In this document: piece by piece, positions 21,175 through 32,511 of the stretch
Numbering within the stretch: position 1 is the first letter of the stretch
How the letters are laid out: each line of letters begins with the position of its first letter
From: Taiwanofungus camphoratus
Taxonomy: Eukaryota > Basidiomycota > Agaricomycetes > Polyporales > Taiwanofungaceae
Length of the DNA: 64,000 nucleotides
Assembly: GCA_003999685.1 (NCBI GenBank)
Contig: CP021221.1
Coordinates: 1,612,001-1,676,000 of the forward strand
Reading direction: 5' to 3'
The notes under the pieces: generated by a model
Databases searched by the model: none
What the model was told of the DNA's origin: nothing
The model's input: the letters and a program-made list of their open reading frames with translations, nothing else
Made by a program: the position numbers and the translations under genes

Positions 21175-23407
21175 ATGGCGGGTTCCAGGCTCACGTGGTC
21201 CTTGACCTGGTTTGCTCCCGTCGGGTATGTGCACGCTGCACCCATGTCTATCGACGACAAGCTGAAGATAGTCGCCTCGTCTGCCCTCCAATCATTATTT
21301 GCCTCCAAAAAAGTGGTCGTGCCCATATCCGCATTTGACCTCCTCACCCGTGTTATAGCCTCTGGTCCCCCGCCCTCGGGCCTTCTCCCAGGCCCCGGGC
21401 CCCCACCCAGATTCCGCCTCACCGACCGCACACGTTTCGAAGCGATCCTCGAGAGCCTTGCACAGTCATGGGACCACGGGCACATATCTGTCTCGCGTGA
21501 GGAGCCTGACGGCGGGCTGACAGTCATGGACGTGCAGCTCGGCACCCCCGGCGGCCTCGCGCTGGGACGCAAGCGCAAGCGCGTCGTCGACGAGGACGCG
21601 GACTCGGCAGCCGGCGACGCGGAACAGGAGGAGGAGGAGCGCTTCGAGCAGATGCGCGCGCGCATGAAGCCCGCGCCGAGCACGCTTGCGAGCCTGAGCA
21701 AGGACATGCGGGCGGTGTACAACATCCTGCAGCGGAGCACCGCGAAGGGGCGGCTGCTCGCTGAACAGGTGCGTGCGTCGCTGCGTTTGGTACACTGCGG
21801 CCTGATCGGTCTCCCAGTTCCGCTCTGTGAACGGGAGCTTCGAGCCCATCTGCGCGCACATCACGAAGGACGAATGCGCCAAGGCGCGCCGCCTCGCCGC
21901 CGGCACGCCCGACCCGTCCAATCCCAGCAGCAGCACGGGTCCCGCCCCGGCGGCCATCTGCGACCGCATCCACTTCCGGCCCCTGCTCCGCCCGCACACG
22001 GACCCGACGCTCGGGCACTGCTCGTACCTCAACACCTGCTACTCCGAGCCGACCTATGCGCAGTCGCCGTCGATCCCGCCGCTCCCGTCGCACCGCCAAA
22101 TGGGGATGGGCTACGGTGCGCAGGGCGGCGCCGCCGTGAGCCTCCCGAGCGGCCTGGGTGCGGGCGGGCGCGGGAAGGAGAAGACGCCGTGTAGGTATTT
22201 GCATTTCGAGGTGGACTGGGACGCGAGTGACGGTGCGGCGCAGCCGGAGACGAGGCAGGAGGCTAAGCGGAAGTCGCACAGGCTGGCCATTGGGCTGGGT
22301 CCAAGTGGGAAGGAGACGCCGATGGTACATGCAACATTCTTACATTGGTGCGGCTATTGCTGATCTAGGCGGTGTTGGGCAGCTCCCACCGCAGTGGATC
22401 AACTGTGACCTGCGCAGGTTCGACTATTCTGTTCTTGGCAAGTTTCATGTCATCATGGCCGATCCTCCATGGGACATTCATATGAGCGTAAGTCCCATGA
22501 TTACCGGCGATGGAACACTGCTCTCCTTTTGCTTCTACACATTGAGCATCGCTGCGTGCTCTGTGTGTTAGTAAGCATACATACAGCCGGCTGGACGGCG
22601 GTGTGCCTGTCGCATGTCTGAGGATGACTTTCTCAACAATTTGACACAGCTCCCGTATGGCACGATGACGGACGACGAGATGCGCGCGATGCCTATACCG
22701 GCGCTGCAAGACGAGGGGCTGCTCTTCCTCTGGGTCACCGGACGCGCGATGGAGGTCGGCCGGGAGTGTCTCCGTGTGTGGGGCTATACCCGCGTGGACG
22801 AGGTCGTCTGGGTGAAGACGAACCAAGTGCTTCTCTCCCTCTCCTCTCCACTCCTCCCACTCGTCACTGATCTCGCGTCGTGTCTTTCCCCCCAGCTCCA
22901 GCGCGTGATCCGCACGGGGCGCACGGGGCACTGGCTCAACCACACGAAGGAGCACATGCTCGTCGGCGTGAAGACGGTGACGGACGCGGCGGGGAACTTC
23001 AAGTTCCCCGCGTGGGCGAACCGCGGGCTCGACACGGACGTCGTCGTGAGCGAGGTGCGCGAGACGAGCCGCAAGCCGGACGAGGTGTACGGCATGATCG
23101 AGCGCATGTGTCCCGGCGGGCGCAAGATCGAGATCTTTGGCCGGAAGCATAATACGCGCCCGGGGTGAGTGTGGCTTTGGTGAGAGGGATGGGATGGTGC
23201 TGATTGATTTTGGGGCAGGTGGTTGACGCTGGGGAACCAGCTTGGGACTGATCAGATCTATGAGGAGGACCTGGCTGCGAGGATCAAGGCTAGGTGCGGG
23301 ATCCACTCAGTGTTCCAGGAGACGTGATAGTTGATGCGTCTCGTTCCAGGTATCCGGAGCGGGTGATCAACGTCGTTTCTGCTAGCGGGTACTACGGCTC
23401 GCAGTGA
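21175..23407 (+). CDS. IME4: mRNA N6-adenosine methyltransferase (METTL3/IME4, MT-A70)
   Basis: The protein transfers methyl groups from S-adenosylmethionine to adenosine in RNA, normally as the catalytic partner of a METTL14-like subunit. Exon 1 (start 21175, or 21244 at [10 protein letters not shown]) runs to about 21768 and holds a Lys/Arg nuclear-signal-like cluster ([11 protein letters not shown]) and an acidic run. Exon 2 encodes a Cys/His-bearing segment ([26 protein letters not shown]). The catalytic domain reads [34 protein letters not shown] with the DPPW motif, and [20 protein letters not shown]. It continues as [63 protein letters not shown] and the C-terminus [15 protein letters not shown], with stop at 23407. 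All catalytic motifs look intact. There are about six introns. Confidence 0.95.
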
Positions 23408-23568
23408 TTGTGGGAAGCGTCATCTGTGTCTGTTTTCGTTCAGGACGTGTTTTCTCGGCTGTCGTTGTATCGCATATAGCTGTATGTATCTATAAGAACG
23501 GGTGTTTCATTGCAGTCGTTTTATGTACAGGAGTCGTTCGAGACAAAACAACGGTCCGATGTCAACTA

Positions 23569-24345
23569 TCAAGGCAAGACCTCCTTCCCGGCCCAATCCC
23601 AGATCCTTCCCCCCTGCTCCTCTTTCAGACCGCCGATTACTTCGACCAGCCTCTCCGCGGCCCACTCTGGCTCAAACAGCTTCTCTTTGGGCACGCTGGC
23701 CCAGAAGTCCCTGCTCAGGTCGGTCTTGAGCGTGCCCGGGTGCACGCCGACGCACACGGCGGGGATCCTCTTGCTGCGGAGGTGCAGGTCGAACGTGCGG
23801 ACGACCTGGTTGAGCGCGGCCTTGGACGCGCGGTACGCGTACCAGCCGCCGAGGCGGTTGTCCGAGACGGAGCCGACGCGCGCGGAGACGTGGACCCACT
23901 TGGCGAGCGGGGCAGGCGCCGGGGCGGGCGCGGGCGGGGGCAGGAAGCGGGCGAAGTGCTTGATGAGCAGGAGGTGCGAGATGGTGTTGGTGCGGAACGT
24001 GTCTGCGATGCGCGCGGCGTCGAGGTCTGCGGGGCTGCGCTCGGGGTGGAGGACGCCGCCGGCGAAGAGCGCGGTGTGGAGGTGCGCGGCGGGGCGCGCG
24101 GTGTGCAGCGCGTGCGCGGCCTGGGCGATGCTGTCCTCGGACGCGAGGTCGAGGCGCAGGAGGGTGAGCCGCGCGGGGTCGACGTGCGCGAGGGGCGCGA
24201 GGATGGCGGCGCGGACGGCGTCGGGGGTGCCGGCGCGGTGCGTGGCGACGACGGGGAGGGCGGTTGTGTTGAGGAAGTGCCGGGTGATGGCGAGCGCGAG
24301 CCCGCGGGTCGCAGGGGCGACGAGGACAAAGGGGCTTGTGCTCAT
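23569..24345 (-). CDS. Short-chain dehydrogenase/reductase (SDR)
   Basis: This is an intronless 258-residue NAD(P)-dependent oxidoreductase of the csgA/sniffer-like SDR group; its substrate is not predictable. The N-terminus FVLVAPATRGLALAITRHFL replaces the usual TGxxxGIG cofactor loop with APATRGLAL, a common variant. LRLDLASEDSIAQ carries the adenine-site Asp. The active site is VSARVGSVSDN plus YAYRASKAALNQVVRTFDLH (Tyr-x3-Lys), followed by VGVHPGTLKTDLSR. It is convergent with IME4 (stops 160 bp apart). Codon use is extremely GC-rich at third positions, like the flanking DNA, so long open frames on the opposite strand here are by-products. Confidence 0.92.
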   Translation of the reverse strand: MSTSPFVLVAPATRGLALAITRHFLNTTALPVVATHRAGTPDAVRAAILAPLAHVDPARLTLLRLDLASEDSIAQAAHALHTARPAAHLHTALFAGGVLHPERSPADLDAARIADTFRTNTISHLLLIKHFARFLPPPAPAPAPAPLAKWVHVSARVGSVSDNRLGGWYAYRASKAALNQVVRTFDLHLRSKRIPAVCVGVHPGTLKTDLSRDFWASVPKEKLFEPEWAAERLVEVIGGLKEEQGGRIWDWAGKEVLP

Positions 24346-25350
24346 TTCGCGGTGGGTCAGCGGCTGTGAATTGGGAGAGGGATTGAGTCGGCGCGCCTGT
24401 CATGTGCGAGTCAGGTGACCAGTAGTGACATCCGCTCAGTGATCATGCTTGGCACTGCCTGCCCAGTGTGGACAGCGCGGATCGCCCGATCACAGGAACC
24501 GGCGATTGGCGAGTCGGGGCCGCACGAGCCGACACGCTGAGTTTTGCGCATCGGTCATCGGGGGGCAGAAGAGAGCTAGAGGCAAGCATTGGACAAGGCA
24601 GAGTATGAGCACCTTCCATGTCGTAAGGAAGATTGGGCGTGGCGAAAACTGACGGCGCCGTGCTCCGCGTCGGAAAGTGGCGGCGACGGCGGCCTGACAG
24701 AATGGACGCTAAGACTATGCATCTGTGCATGCACAACTGACAGGCTCTGCGCGAGAAAATCCTAAAACGCCAGTCGGATGCACCGGGGCCGGGGCTCGGG
24801 GACGTGAGAGTCCGCCTGCGTGCACTTGTGCATCCCAACTGGGCCGCTGTTCCCCACCGTCCACATCGATGTGTTGCCGGGACGCGCGCGTCATGAGCCT
24901 CCACAGGGCCGGGCTGCCTTCTCCGAGCCGGCCATCTCGGCCGCCCGACGTCCTGGAGACGCCGTCGCCGGCGTCTCCTGACGTCTCATGTTGTTGTGCA
25001 TCCCAACTGTCCTCGCGCGAAGCTCTGAGGGTGGACCTGCGCCCGTCCACAGTCCCCCTCACAACTGTACAATTGTCCTGACCAGCGTGGCCGCAGCCGG
25101 GGGGGGGGGGGGTGCCTTGTACGTACGCCCCGTGTGTTGTGTGCCCCACGCGTGCGTGCGTGCCTGAGCCTGCGACGCGATTTCAAGCAGCGCGGTCACG
25201 CGTGCGCTCCAGAACGTGCGGCAGGGGACACCTTCCCGCCCACAATTGCATATGGCCAAAAAAATGCAGAGTGCAACACCGGCCGAATCTGATGATGATC
25301 GCGCGGCCGTTCGCACGCCTGCGTTTCCCTGCCACTCGGGCCCTGGCCTG
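24346..25350. other. GC-rich intergenic DNA with a 14-G run
   Basis: No supported gene. An uninterrupted run of 14 G occupies 25099-25112. Open frames here are random products of high GC. Confidence 0.5.
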
Positions 25351-25358
25351 CATAAAAG
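25351..25358 (+). promoter_or_regulatory. TATA-box-like element of the small secreted peptide gene
   Basis: CATAAAAG sits about 105 bp upstream of the ATG at 25461, inside otherwise very GC-rich DNA. The distance fits a TATA box followed by a 60-80 nt leader. Confidence 0.5.
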
Positions 25359-25460
25359 CAGCCCCCCGTGCGCCCCGGGGCGTCCTTACGTTTGACTCGC
25401 ACCGCACCGCACCTGCGACACATCCGCACCCGCGCATACCATCGAACTAGCAACGCTACA

Positions 25461-25716
25461 ATGCGCTTCCAGCTCTTCTCCGTCCTCTCCGTCCTCGTGC
25501 TCGTCGGCCTCGCGTCCGCCACGCCCGTAAGTGCTCTCCCGCCCCCACCCCCCTCGCTCGACTCGAGTGCTGACGCCCTCCTTCCCCCAGTTGAACCTCG
25601 AGCAGCGCACGCCCGTGCAAGCCGTGAGTATCGTCTCAGTGCTATGATCCGTGTGGACGGCTTCTAACGATGTTGTGCAGCGCGATGGCGACCAGGGGCT
25701 GTCCCCCAGCTGGTGA
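25461..25716 (+). CDS. Small secreted peptide, 44 residues, three exons
   Basis: Exon 1, 25461-25526, encodes a textbook signal peptide, MRFQLFSVLSVLVLVGLASA, followed by TP. Exon 2, 25591-25623, encodes LNLEQRTPVQA. Exon 3, 25681-25716, encodes RDGDQGLSPSW and a stop. Both introns are phase 0, 64 and 57 nt long. Each has a consensus donor (GTAAGT, GTGAGT), a branch-point-like motif (CTGAC, CTAAC) 15-20 nt before the acceptor, and CAG at the end. A TATA-like box lies upstream. The mature product would be only about 24 residues, without cysteines, a CaaX box or a clear dibasic Kex2 site. I do not recognise the family; the secreted nature follows from the leader, any function is unknown. Confidence 0.6.
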
Positions 25717-28700
25717 TTGCCGACACCGCATCCCACCCCCATGCCCCCAACTCTCCGTTCTTGTCGCTGTAGTATCTCGTGTTCTGTTTTGGTCTGGGTG
25801 ACATAGTTGGACAGGTACGCGCACCCCTTCCGCTCTCCTGGTGGGCGGCGCCGGCTGACGCCCGTGCAGTCTCCGTAGACGTGACTGTTATTTGCGATTG
25901 GCATTCTCGTTGGCGTTGGTCTCTCCCTCGCACTCTCGTTGTTGTCTTATTCCGTCCACTTTCCGGCTGCCTGTGTCCCTCGCTTCAAATCGACCTTGGG
26001 TCTTGCGAAGGACGCCGGGGCCGCGTCCGTTCCTTGCTCCCTATTCCTTATCCCCCTGTTTCTACTTGTGACAAATCCAGGGTGTGTCTTCTAGCGCGTG
26101 TACCCTATGTGTATTCTATCGAAAAGCAGCAGCGACCAGCAAGCGCGTTGACCTGCACCTTCCTCGCCCCGTCTGTCGCGGGATAAGCTCAGTAAGGCGA
26201 TGGCCGTGCACTGCCCGGTGCCCACGCATCGTACGACTGGTGCGGTGGCAGTCTGACCTGATCCACGGTGGATATGGCGTGCCCCTTGTTCCCATTTGTG
26301 GAGTCGTGCCTGCAGCCTTCTGATGACAGCTGACGAGTGACCGCCGACGACGCACGGTGCCGTGAGCGTTCCACGGTCTTCATTTGCCCGTGTGTCGGTG
26401 TGTGTGCACTTGTCATGCCTATCGCAGCCATCGCATCGCGTCCGTGGCTTGGCTCCGTGCTTCCTGATCGTGATGCATGATGTACGATGCACGATGCACG
26501 GTGAACACTGAACAGCCCCTGGGCGATAGCTGGAGCATGCTGAGACGCGTGGTGTGTACGGATAGTATGTATATAGTTGTGTGCATACGTGTGCGAGAGC
26601 GATATGGGCGGAGGAGGGAATGATGGGACCGCCTGCGGGCGAGGGTTCGCCAGGTACACGATGCGGGGCTCGGAGATCCATGGACTCGGGTGGTGCCCAT
26701 GGGATCTCAGCAAGCTCCGTTGGAGAGTCCCAGGCGTGCAACGAGGCTGCCTGCCCTGCCCGATGACCGGGCCCGTCTCGTCAGCACGGCGGTGAGCCTG
26801 AGTCAGCGCGGGGAGGCTGGCGGGCGTTGGACGGGCGGGGGCTGCGTGACCGCGTTGGAGCCGCGAAGCCAGGAATCCGGCGGTGAGGAATGGAGGTTAG
26901 AAGGGCCACGGGTCTCGACTCTCGAGCGAGCGGGACGTAAATAGAAGACGCCCGCGGGCAGAGACCAATCGACGTTGATCAGCCTCGATCGTGACACTAG
27001 CGCCCGAGAGGGCGGCGACGGTGTGTCAATCCACGACGTCGACGGTCGTCATCGCGCACGGCCAGTGGAGAACATTCATCACGCGTCCAAAGTCACGCCA
27101 CCCATCAAGGCATCCTTCGACGACACCGCACCCGGATGGAGGTGGCCATGGCGCCCTCGGCGGTAGCTGCAGCCTCGTCCTATCGCAACGGCGACTCCGA
27201 CCTGCTCGTTCTCTTCCTGATGGCCAGGTGCTGTGCGTCGCAAGCGGCGTCCACTCCCCCCGCGGATCATAGACTCGACGTTCTTTGGCCCTTCTTGATG
27301 TCTGATGCTCGCCCCTAACGCATCTTGTGCTTGCAGCCCGCTGCACCGAGCTCACCGAGGGCTTCACCCGGAAGATCCTTTCGCCAGCAGGTGGCAGACG
27401 GCACACGACGACATCGATGCCTTCTCAGGCCGCTGCGCCGTCCTGCCCTTCCTTCCTGCCTGTCTTCCTGCCTTCCATCGCCGACCCTGCCTCGACTCCG
27501 CCTTCGCCGCGGGTGGTGGCTTCTTAAGATCCTCTCTCTTGACGTCTGCCTGCGGATCGATCTCTCATCCGTGGCATTCGAGCGGATTCTGGCCGCTTCC
27601 ATGCGCTGAAATGCGGCTTCGTCTCCATGTGCGCCCGTCCTGCCAAGTCGTCGCGTTGGCTGGGACGCCTGGCCGCCCATGGTTCGAGTGCAGGACGCCG
27701 CAGCCCACGCGTGCAAGCGTCCGCGCCGCCCCTCACCCGACGTCCGACGTACGCCGATGCAGCAGCGAACGCCACCATGCACCCTCTGTAAAAAAACGAA
27801 AGTTGGCCTTGGTCGCCTTTCTGGTACCAAAATTGCACAACTTGAATTTCTTGCCTTTCGGTGGCTGAATATGAAGCAGTCAGTCACAGGACAGTCGCAC
27901 ACCAGTCAATCTATGGTCAGCTTGTACGACTAGTGCATGACTACCCTGCAAATTTGGCACGAACGTTGACTACCCTTTTTTTAAAAATTTTTACAGAGAT
28001 GCACCCGGCGGAGGTCACGGTCTTGTGGTCTTACGGTCCTGCGACGCCGCATGTGCCGGCGTGCCGGCTCGCTTTCTGCTCTCCCTCGGTGCTCGGTGTT
28101 TAGGACACGCCGTGCGCCCGCTGATTCTCTGCAGGGAGCACCCCTGGGACGAGCGCGCGAGGACCGGCGCTGCGGCGCACGGTACGCTCTGCGCTGCGTG
28201 CGGTGTGCAGGCCGTGGGCGACCGTGCGTGCACGGGATGCACTGGCCCCCGGCTGTGGTGCGTCTGAGGGCTTGACGACGGCCGGCGTGCGGTCTTCCTG
28301 CCCCGGTGGCGGCGGCGTGGCCGTCCTGCGAAGTTGGCGCGCCACAGCGCTATCCGATCAAAATGCACGAGACGTCTCCTGCATACCCAAGCTCCGTGCT
28401 GCCGCCATTGGGTGCCTCGATAGGCTTGCCGCACGTCCAAGTTTCGCAGATACTCCGATCATGTACGATTGCTTAGTTCATTTAAGACACCCAAATTTCG
28501 AATTCGATTTTCTCAATTTCAATCCCAATTGCGACCTCGCCGCGCCACAGTTACAGACGATCAGAATGCTAGAACGGCGTGCAGACGCCACGGACACATG
28601 AACGGCCCTGTGATCGAGCACGGAGCACGGAGCACTCAGCAGGCCCGCGACGATATGCAGACCGCATGCGCGATACAGCGATGACGGTGCCAACGATACG

Positions 28701-28761
28701 CCGCTATCAAGAAATAACATTGAGGACGCGCGAGGGTGTGTGCGGTGCGCACGGGACTGCA
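25717..28761. other. 3-kb GC-rich gene-poor block
   Basis: I see no gene with coherent exons here. Numerous overlapping open frames on both strands are Arg/Pro/Ser/Ala-rich and lack family motifs, as expected from GC-rich DNA. A small tandem motif (GATGCAYGATG-type) lies at 26471-26500. Short A/T-rich islands occur near 27790 and 27970. It may contain long 3' UTRs, a non-coding transcript or regulatory sequence. Confidence 0.5.
26471..26500. repeat. Short tandem repeat of a GATGCA(T/C)-type unit
   Basis: The run tgatgcatgatgtacgatgc followed by acgatgcacg shows three to four imperfect copies of an 8-9 nt unit. No associated gene is seen. Confidence 0.6.
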
Positions 28762-31700
28762 TCACGCAGATGTGTCGTCCACAAAGTCGCCCTCGTCCTC
28801 GTCCCACCCGAGCGTGTCCGGCGCGATGCCCAGGTGCCGGAGCATCGTCCCGAGCGTGTGTTGCGCGGTCTGCACCCCCCCTTCCTCCTCCTCCTCCTCC
28901 CCGGGCGTCTGCTCTTGACCCTGCACCTCCTCCGCGTCCTCACCCTTCTTGCCTTCATCCCACCCCCACCCTTCGAACGCCCCCTTCCCCTTCCGCCCCT
29001 CATTGAATCCCCACCCCTCCTTAAACCCGCCCTGCTTCCCGCTCTTGCTGCCCCCGCCGCCGTACTCCTCGTTAAACCACCCGCCCTTGCCCCTGCCCAC
29101 GCTCACACTCTCGCCGAGGTCCATGTCCTTCACCGTGTCCCACATCGCCCAAGCGACCTCCCGCGCGGCCTCACGCCACTTGCGTGCCAGCGCGGCGAGC
29201 GCCAGGTCCCCCCCGCCGCCACCGGCACTCCGGATCCGGATCGCCTGCTTGAGCATCTGCACCCTGCCCTGCAGCGCCTGGATCGTCGGCGTCGCTCTGA
29301 CGCCCGAGAGCGAGAGCATGGGCGGCGGGTGCGAGGAGGACGATGCGGCGGAGGGGCACGCGGGTTCGGCGGCGCGGGTTCCCGTACAGAGGGGCGACTT
29401 GAATTGCTTCGCGGCGTTCGCTGTGTAGTCCTTCCGCGCCGCCGCCGCCGCTGCCGCTGCCTCTCTCCGGCACGCCCCGCCGTCTTTGTTCTCGGGCCCA
29501 GACTTTGCAGAGGGAGCGGAAGACTGCCTCCCTTCGTGCGCCCGTGGCGCCGCCCTGCCGCTGGCGTACACGCCTTCGAGTCCGTGGCGGACGGCGGCGG
29601 CGTCGACCAGCGGGGAGCGGAACGGGGCAGCCAGCTTCTTGCGCTGCTGCTGCTGCGAGGCGAGCGTGGGGCGCTTCGGGTTGGGAGGCCTAGGCGGGGA
29701 CAGGCTCGCTTCCAATTTCTGTATGCACGCAAGTGAGCTTGTACTCCGTCAGTATGCATTTGACGTTACCAATCGTTTTCGGGGCCGCTCCACGTTCTCC
29801 CAGTCGGTGCCTTCTGGTACGGTGGTTTCGTTCGCGTTCGAAGGATCATTCAGTAGCTCTTGTATGCCTCGTGAGGGCTTGCGTCCAGCATCGGCAAGTC
29901 CGTGGGCGATCGTAGGCAGCGAGGGATCTTTCAAGTCATCAGTAACAGTATCGGAGAAAGAGTTCTTGTCTGCTTCGAACCAGGCAGGAGGAGAGGACGA
30001 AGGCGGAGTGTTTGCGGCCTCTGGCGGAGGCGACGAGGAGAAGATCTGGTCTGGGCTAGAAGAGCGGAACGGCGACGACGGTGGAAGCGGTGAGGAAGGG
30101 GTCTCGAGATGTGGTGAGAACGCCATCGCCGCAGTTTGGTCAAACGAAAATTCCAGCATTTCGACCAGATCCGGCGGATCGTCTACTTGCATCTCAACAT
30201 CACGAACCATGGAGTTCTGTGAGGCAGGCAAGCTGGAAGGCGGCGAGTCCTGCAGATTGCCAAGTTGCTGTACGTCCTTCGTGATTGGAGAATGTACAGA
30301 TACCTTATCGCCCTCAGTATGCTTGATGTCTTGAGACTGTCTCTGAATATGGATGATAACTTCTAGGTCCGTCTCTACAACTGCTGCAGTGCCAGGCACT
30401 TCGGCTGTGTTGGAAGCGTCACTTCCAGAGCTAGCTATCCTTTCTTCCGGGTCTGCAGCACCATCAGGCAGGTCCGATGAGACAGTGCGATGTTCTGGAT
30501 TGACCTCCATATCCATGGCACAGCAAGATACTGACTCGTGCAAGTTCAAAGCAGGAGAAACAGATGCATCAGTTGGGGAATATAGCTCAGTACCAGAGAT
30601 ATCTGCGAGTGGTTCCAGACACGAGGTTTCATCCGCAACAGCAAGAGGGACCATTTCTTCTAAAAGTGAAAGGCTTGTATCAACGAGAGCTGAGCTACAC
30701 AGAGGCGCGACATCAACATTTATGTCATTTTGAACCAGGATGGTATCTTCGACCACAGATTCATTCGTCTCCTTCAAGCCCGAAGAGACATCGCAAACGA
30801 TAGGTCCAATGGAAACCACGGTGTTAGATGTATCGGTAATAGAGAGACTAGTGTTGCCAGGCTCTGCCTGCGATAATTCAGCGGTCTCAGAATTGGAAAA
30901 AGCAGCAAATTCATTGACGTCGTTGACTTCAGACAGGTCACTTTCTATAGGTCTGTCAGGACTGAACAAATATGAAGCAGAAGATATGACAGGTCCAGTG
31001 CCAGATGTCGCAGTAGGAGGACACAAAGCAATGTCAGCAATAGAGACATCCGGTGAGCATAGATCAGCATCATCGTCAGGAGCGGGTAACTGCAGTTCTG
31101 TTCGCAAAGATATGGAAGGGGGTTCAGTGGGTACGATGGTCGGGTCGTGTCCAAGTTCGAGTACAGGTTCTGGGATGGTGGAGGAGATAGATTGCATCAC
31201 ACTGGTGACCTCAGAACATATATCAGTGGCTGGCGCTTTGGCGATGTCAGTGTCGGAAGTCATCGAAGGCAACGAGGAGAAGTGTAGATTAGGAATCGTC
31301 TCGGAGGCTATGGGTCTTTGAAGATCAGTGAGAGAAACGGGCTTCGGAAAATATTTGAGGGCCTCAGTACCAACGTCAGCAGCATGGAGGCCGTCATTTA
31401 CTTCATGTGTCGACTCATTTCGACGAGTGACCAGGCTGCTATCTAAATGCTTCTCACTCATAGCCTGTTTATCACCCGGCAAGGACTATCGCATTAGCAC
31501 CGAATTAAGGCAAAAAGTGAAGAAGAAAGGCATACCTCTTTCGGCGGATCACTCATAATGTCTAATTCCGTGGTGGCCGCTTGCAGTAAATCAGCAGAGC
31601 TCGAGCACTGTTCCTCGGCAGGTGCATAGCACACTGACTTCGGGAGAATGCTGGCAGTAGGAATTTGATCTGGTATTGGGCCAAGTTCAGTGGTACACGG

Positions 31701-32511
31701 TAGCGGACTTGACTTCTGTATGTATGCGTTCGTCTTAGCTCCCTTTTTACCGAAAAGTATTGGAGATGTGCTTTACCATCTGGATCGAATCTACAGGGCA
31801 ACCAGGATGCGAGATGGCAAGTGCAACCTAACAGGACAGCATAGTGTGATTATAAGATAAACTATGAAAGATCGACGATGCTTACAGTGCATTCATCAGG
31901 ACTGAGGTCTGTAAGGCTTGTTGCTTCAACAGTACTACCAGTAGTCGAAGACAATGCCTACAAAATATGTAAGTATTTCTTCATATATGAGCAATGGGTA
32001 CCAACCACTTTATCTGTTCGATTTAAGCAACAGATGTAGTTTGGAGAGCGACTATATGCGTCATCACTTGTTAATGACTGCAGGTGTGGCGCGCTCTCGA
32101 AGTTTACAGGACATGCTGCAGGGCTCGTCTTCTCCTGTATGAGATTGAATGATGTCCCCGACGCACTTTCCGGAGGGGGCTTAGGCTGTCAATGAAATGA
32201 GGATTGATTTAGTATACGTATAATCCTGAGACTGAGATGCTCTCTGCCATGTCGTACTTCACAGCTCAAGTCAGTGAATGTGTGGGCAAGAATGCTTGCC
32301 ACAGTCTGTGAGAGTATTGGAGGGTATATCTGCCAAGTTTCTGAACATGCTTTACTAGCCAAAGACAAGACTAATTTACCGTATCTGGGTATGTCATGAT
32401 GGTAAGTCCAAATTACTTGACGCGTAAACGACGTGTTGTTTTCGCGTTGTTTGTCAACCCATTCCACGTGCGGCCGGTGTCGTCGAATGCCGCTGGCTTC
32501 CCGGAGAGCAT
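28762..32511 (-). CDS. SFR1: SFR1/MEI5-like recombination mediator with long N-terminal extension
   Basis: Sfr1 (Mei5) pairs with Swi5 to help Rad51/Dmc1 in recombination. The last exon, 29718-28762, carries the family domain: LKQAIRIR, LALAALARKWREAAREVAWA, and near the C-terminus LGTMLRHLGIAPDTLGWDED. This matches the pattern of human SFR1 (a coiled coil, an I/L-x-KWR block, then a short acidic tail motif). The exon 31485-29770 joins it through a GTAACG..CATACAG intron to read RPRKRL-KLEASL. It encodes about 570 acidic, Ser/Thr-rich residues with SPPPSS-type stretches. Smaller coding exons follow up to about 32185 (for example KPPPESASGTSFNLIQEKTS) and perhaps to a Met at 32511. The start is uncertain. 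The total of about 900-1000 residues is several times the usual family length. Confidence 0.62.

Noticed and set aside
21524-22330. Minus-strand 268-codon frame opposite IME4
   Set aside because: It is the Arg/Ala-rich antisense of the m6A methyltransferase exons, with no family motif.
23404-24369. Long plus-strand open frame (about 320 codons) opposite the SDR gene
   Set aside because: It is antisense to a clear SDR with intact YxxxK and cofactor motifs. Very high GC3 makes the opposite frames open by chance, and the translation is low-complexity Gly/Arg/Val.
25717-28761. Many overlapping frames of 60-220 codons
   Set aside because: Frames on both strands and in several phases are equally long and Arg/Pro/Ser-rich, as expected from GC-rich DNA. 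None has motifs or consistent splice sites.
28579-30334. Long plus-strand frames opposite the SFR1-like gene
   Set aside because: The minus-strand reading gives a recognisable Mei5-type domain and a clean splice. The plus-strand reading is Leu/Pro/Arg low-complexity.
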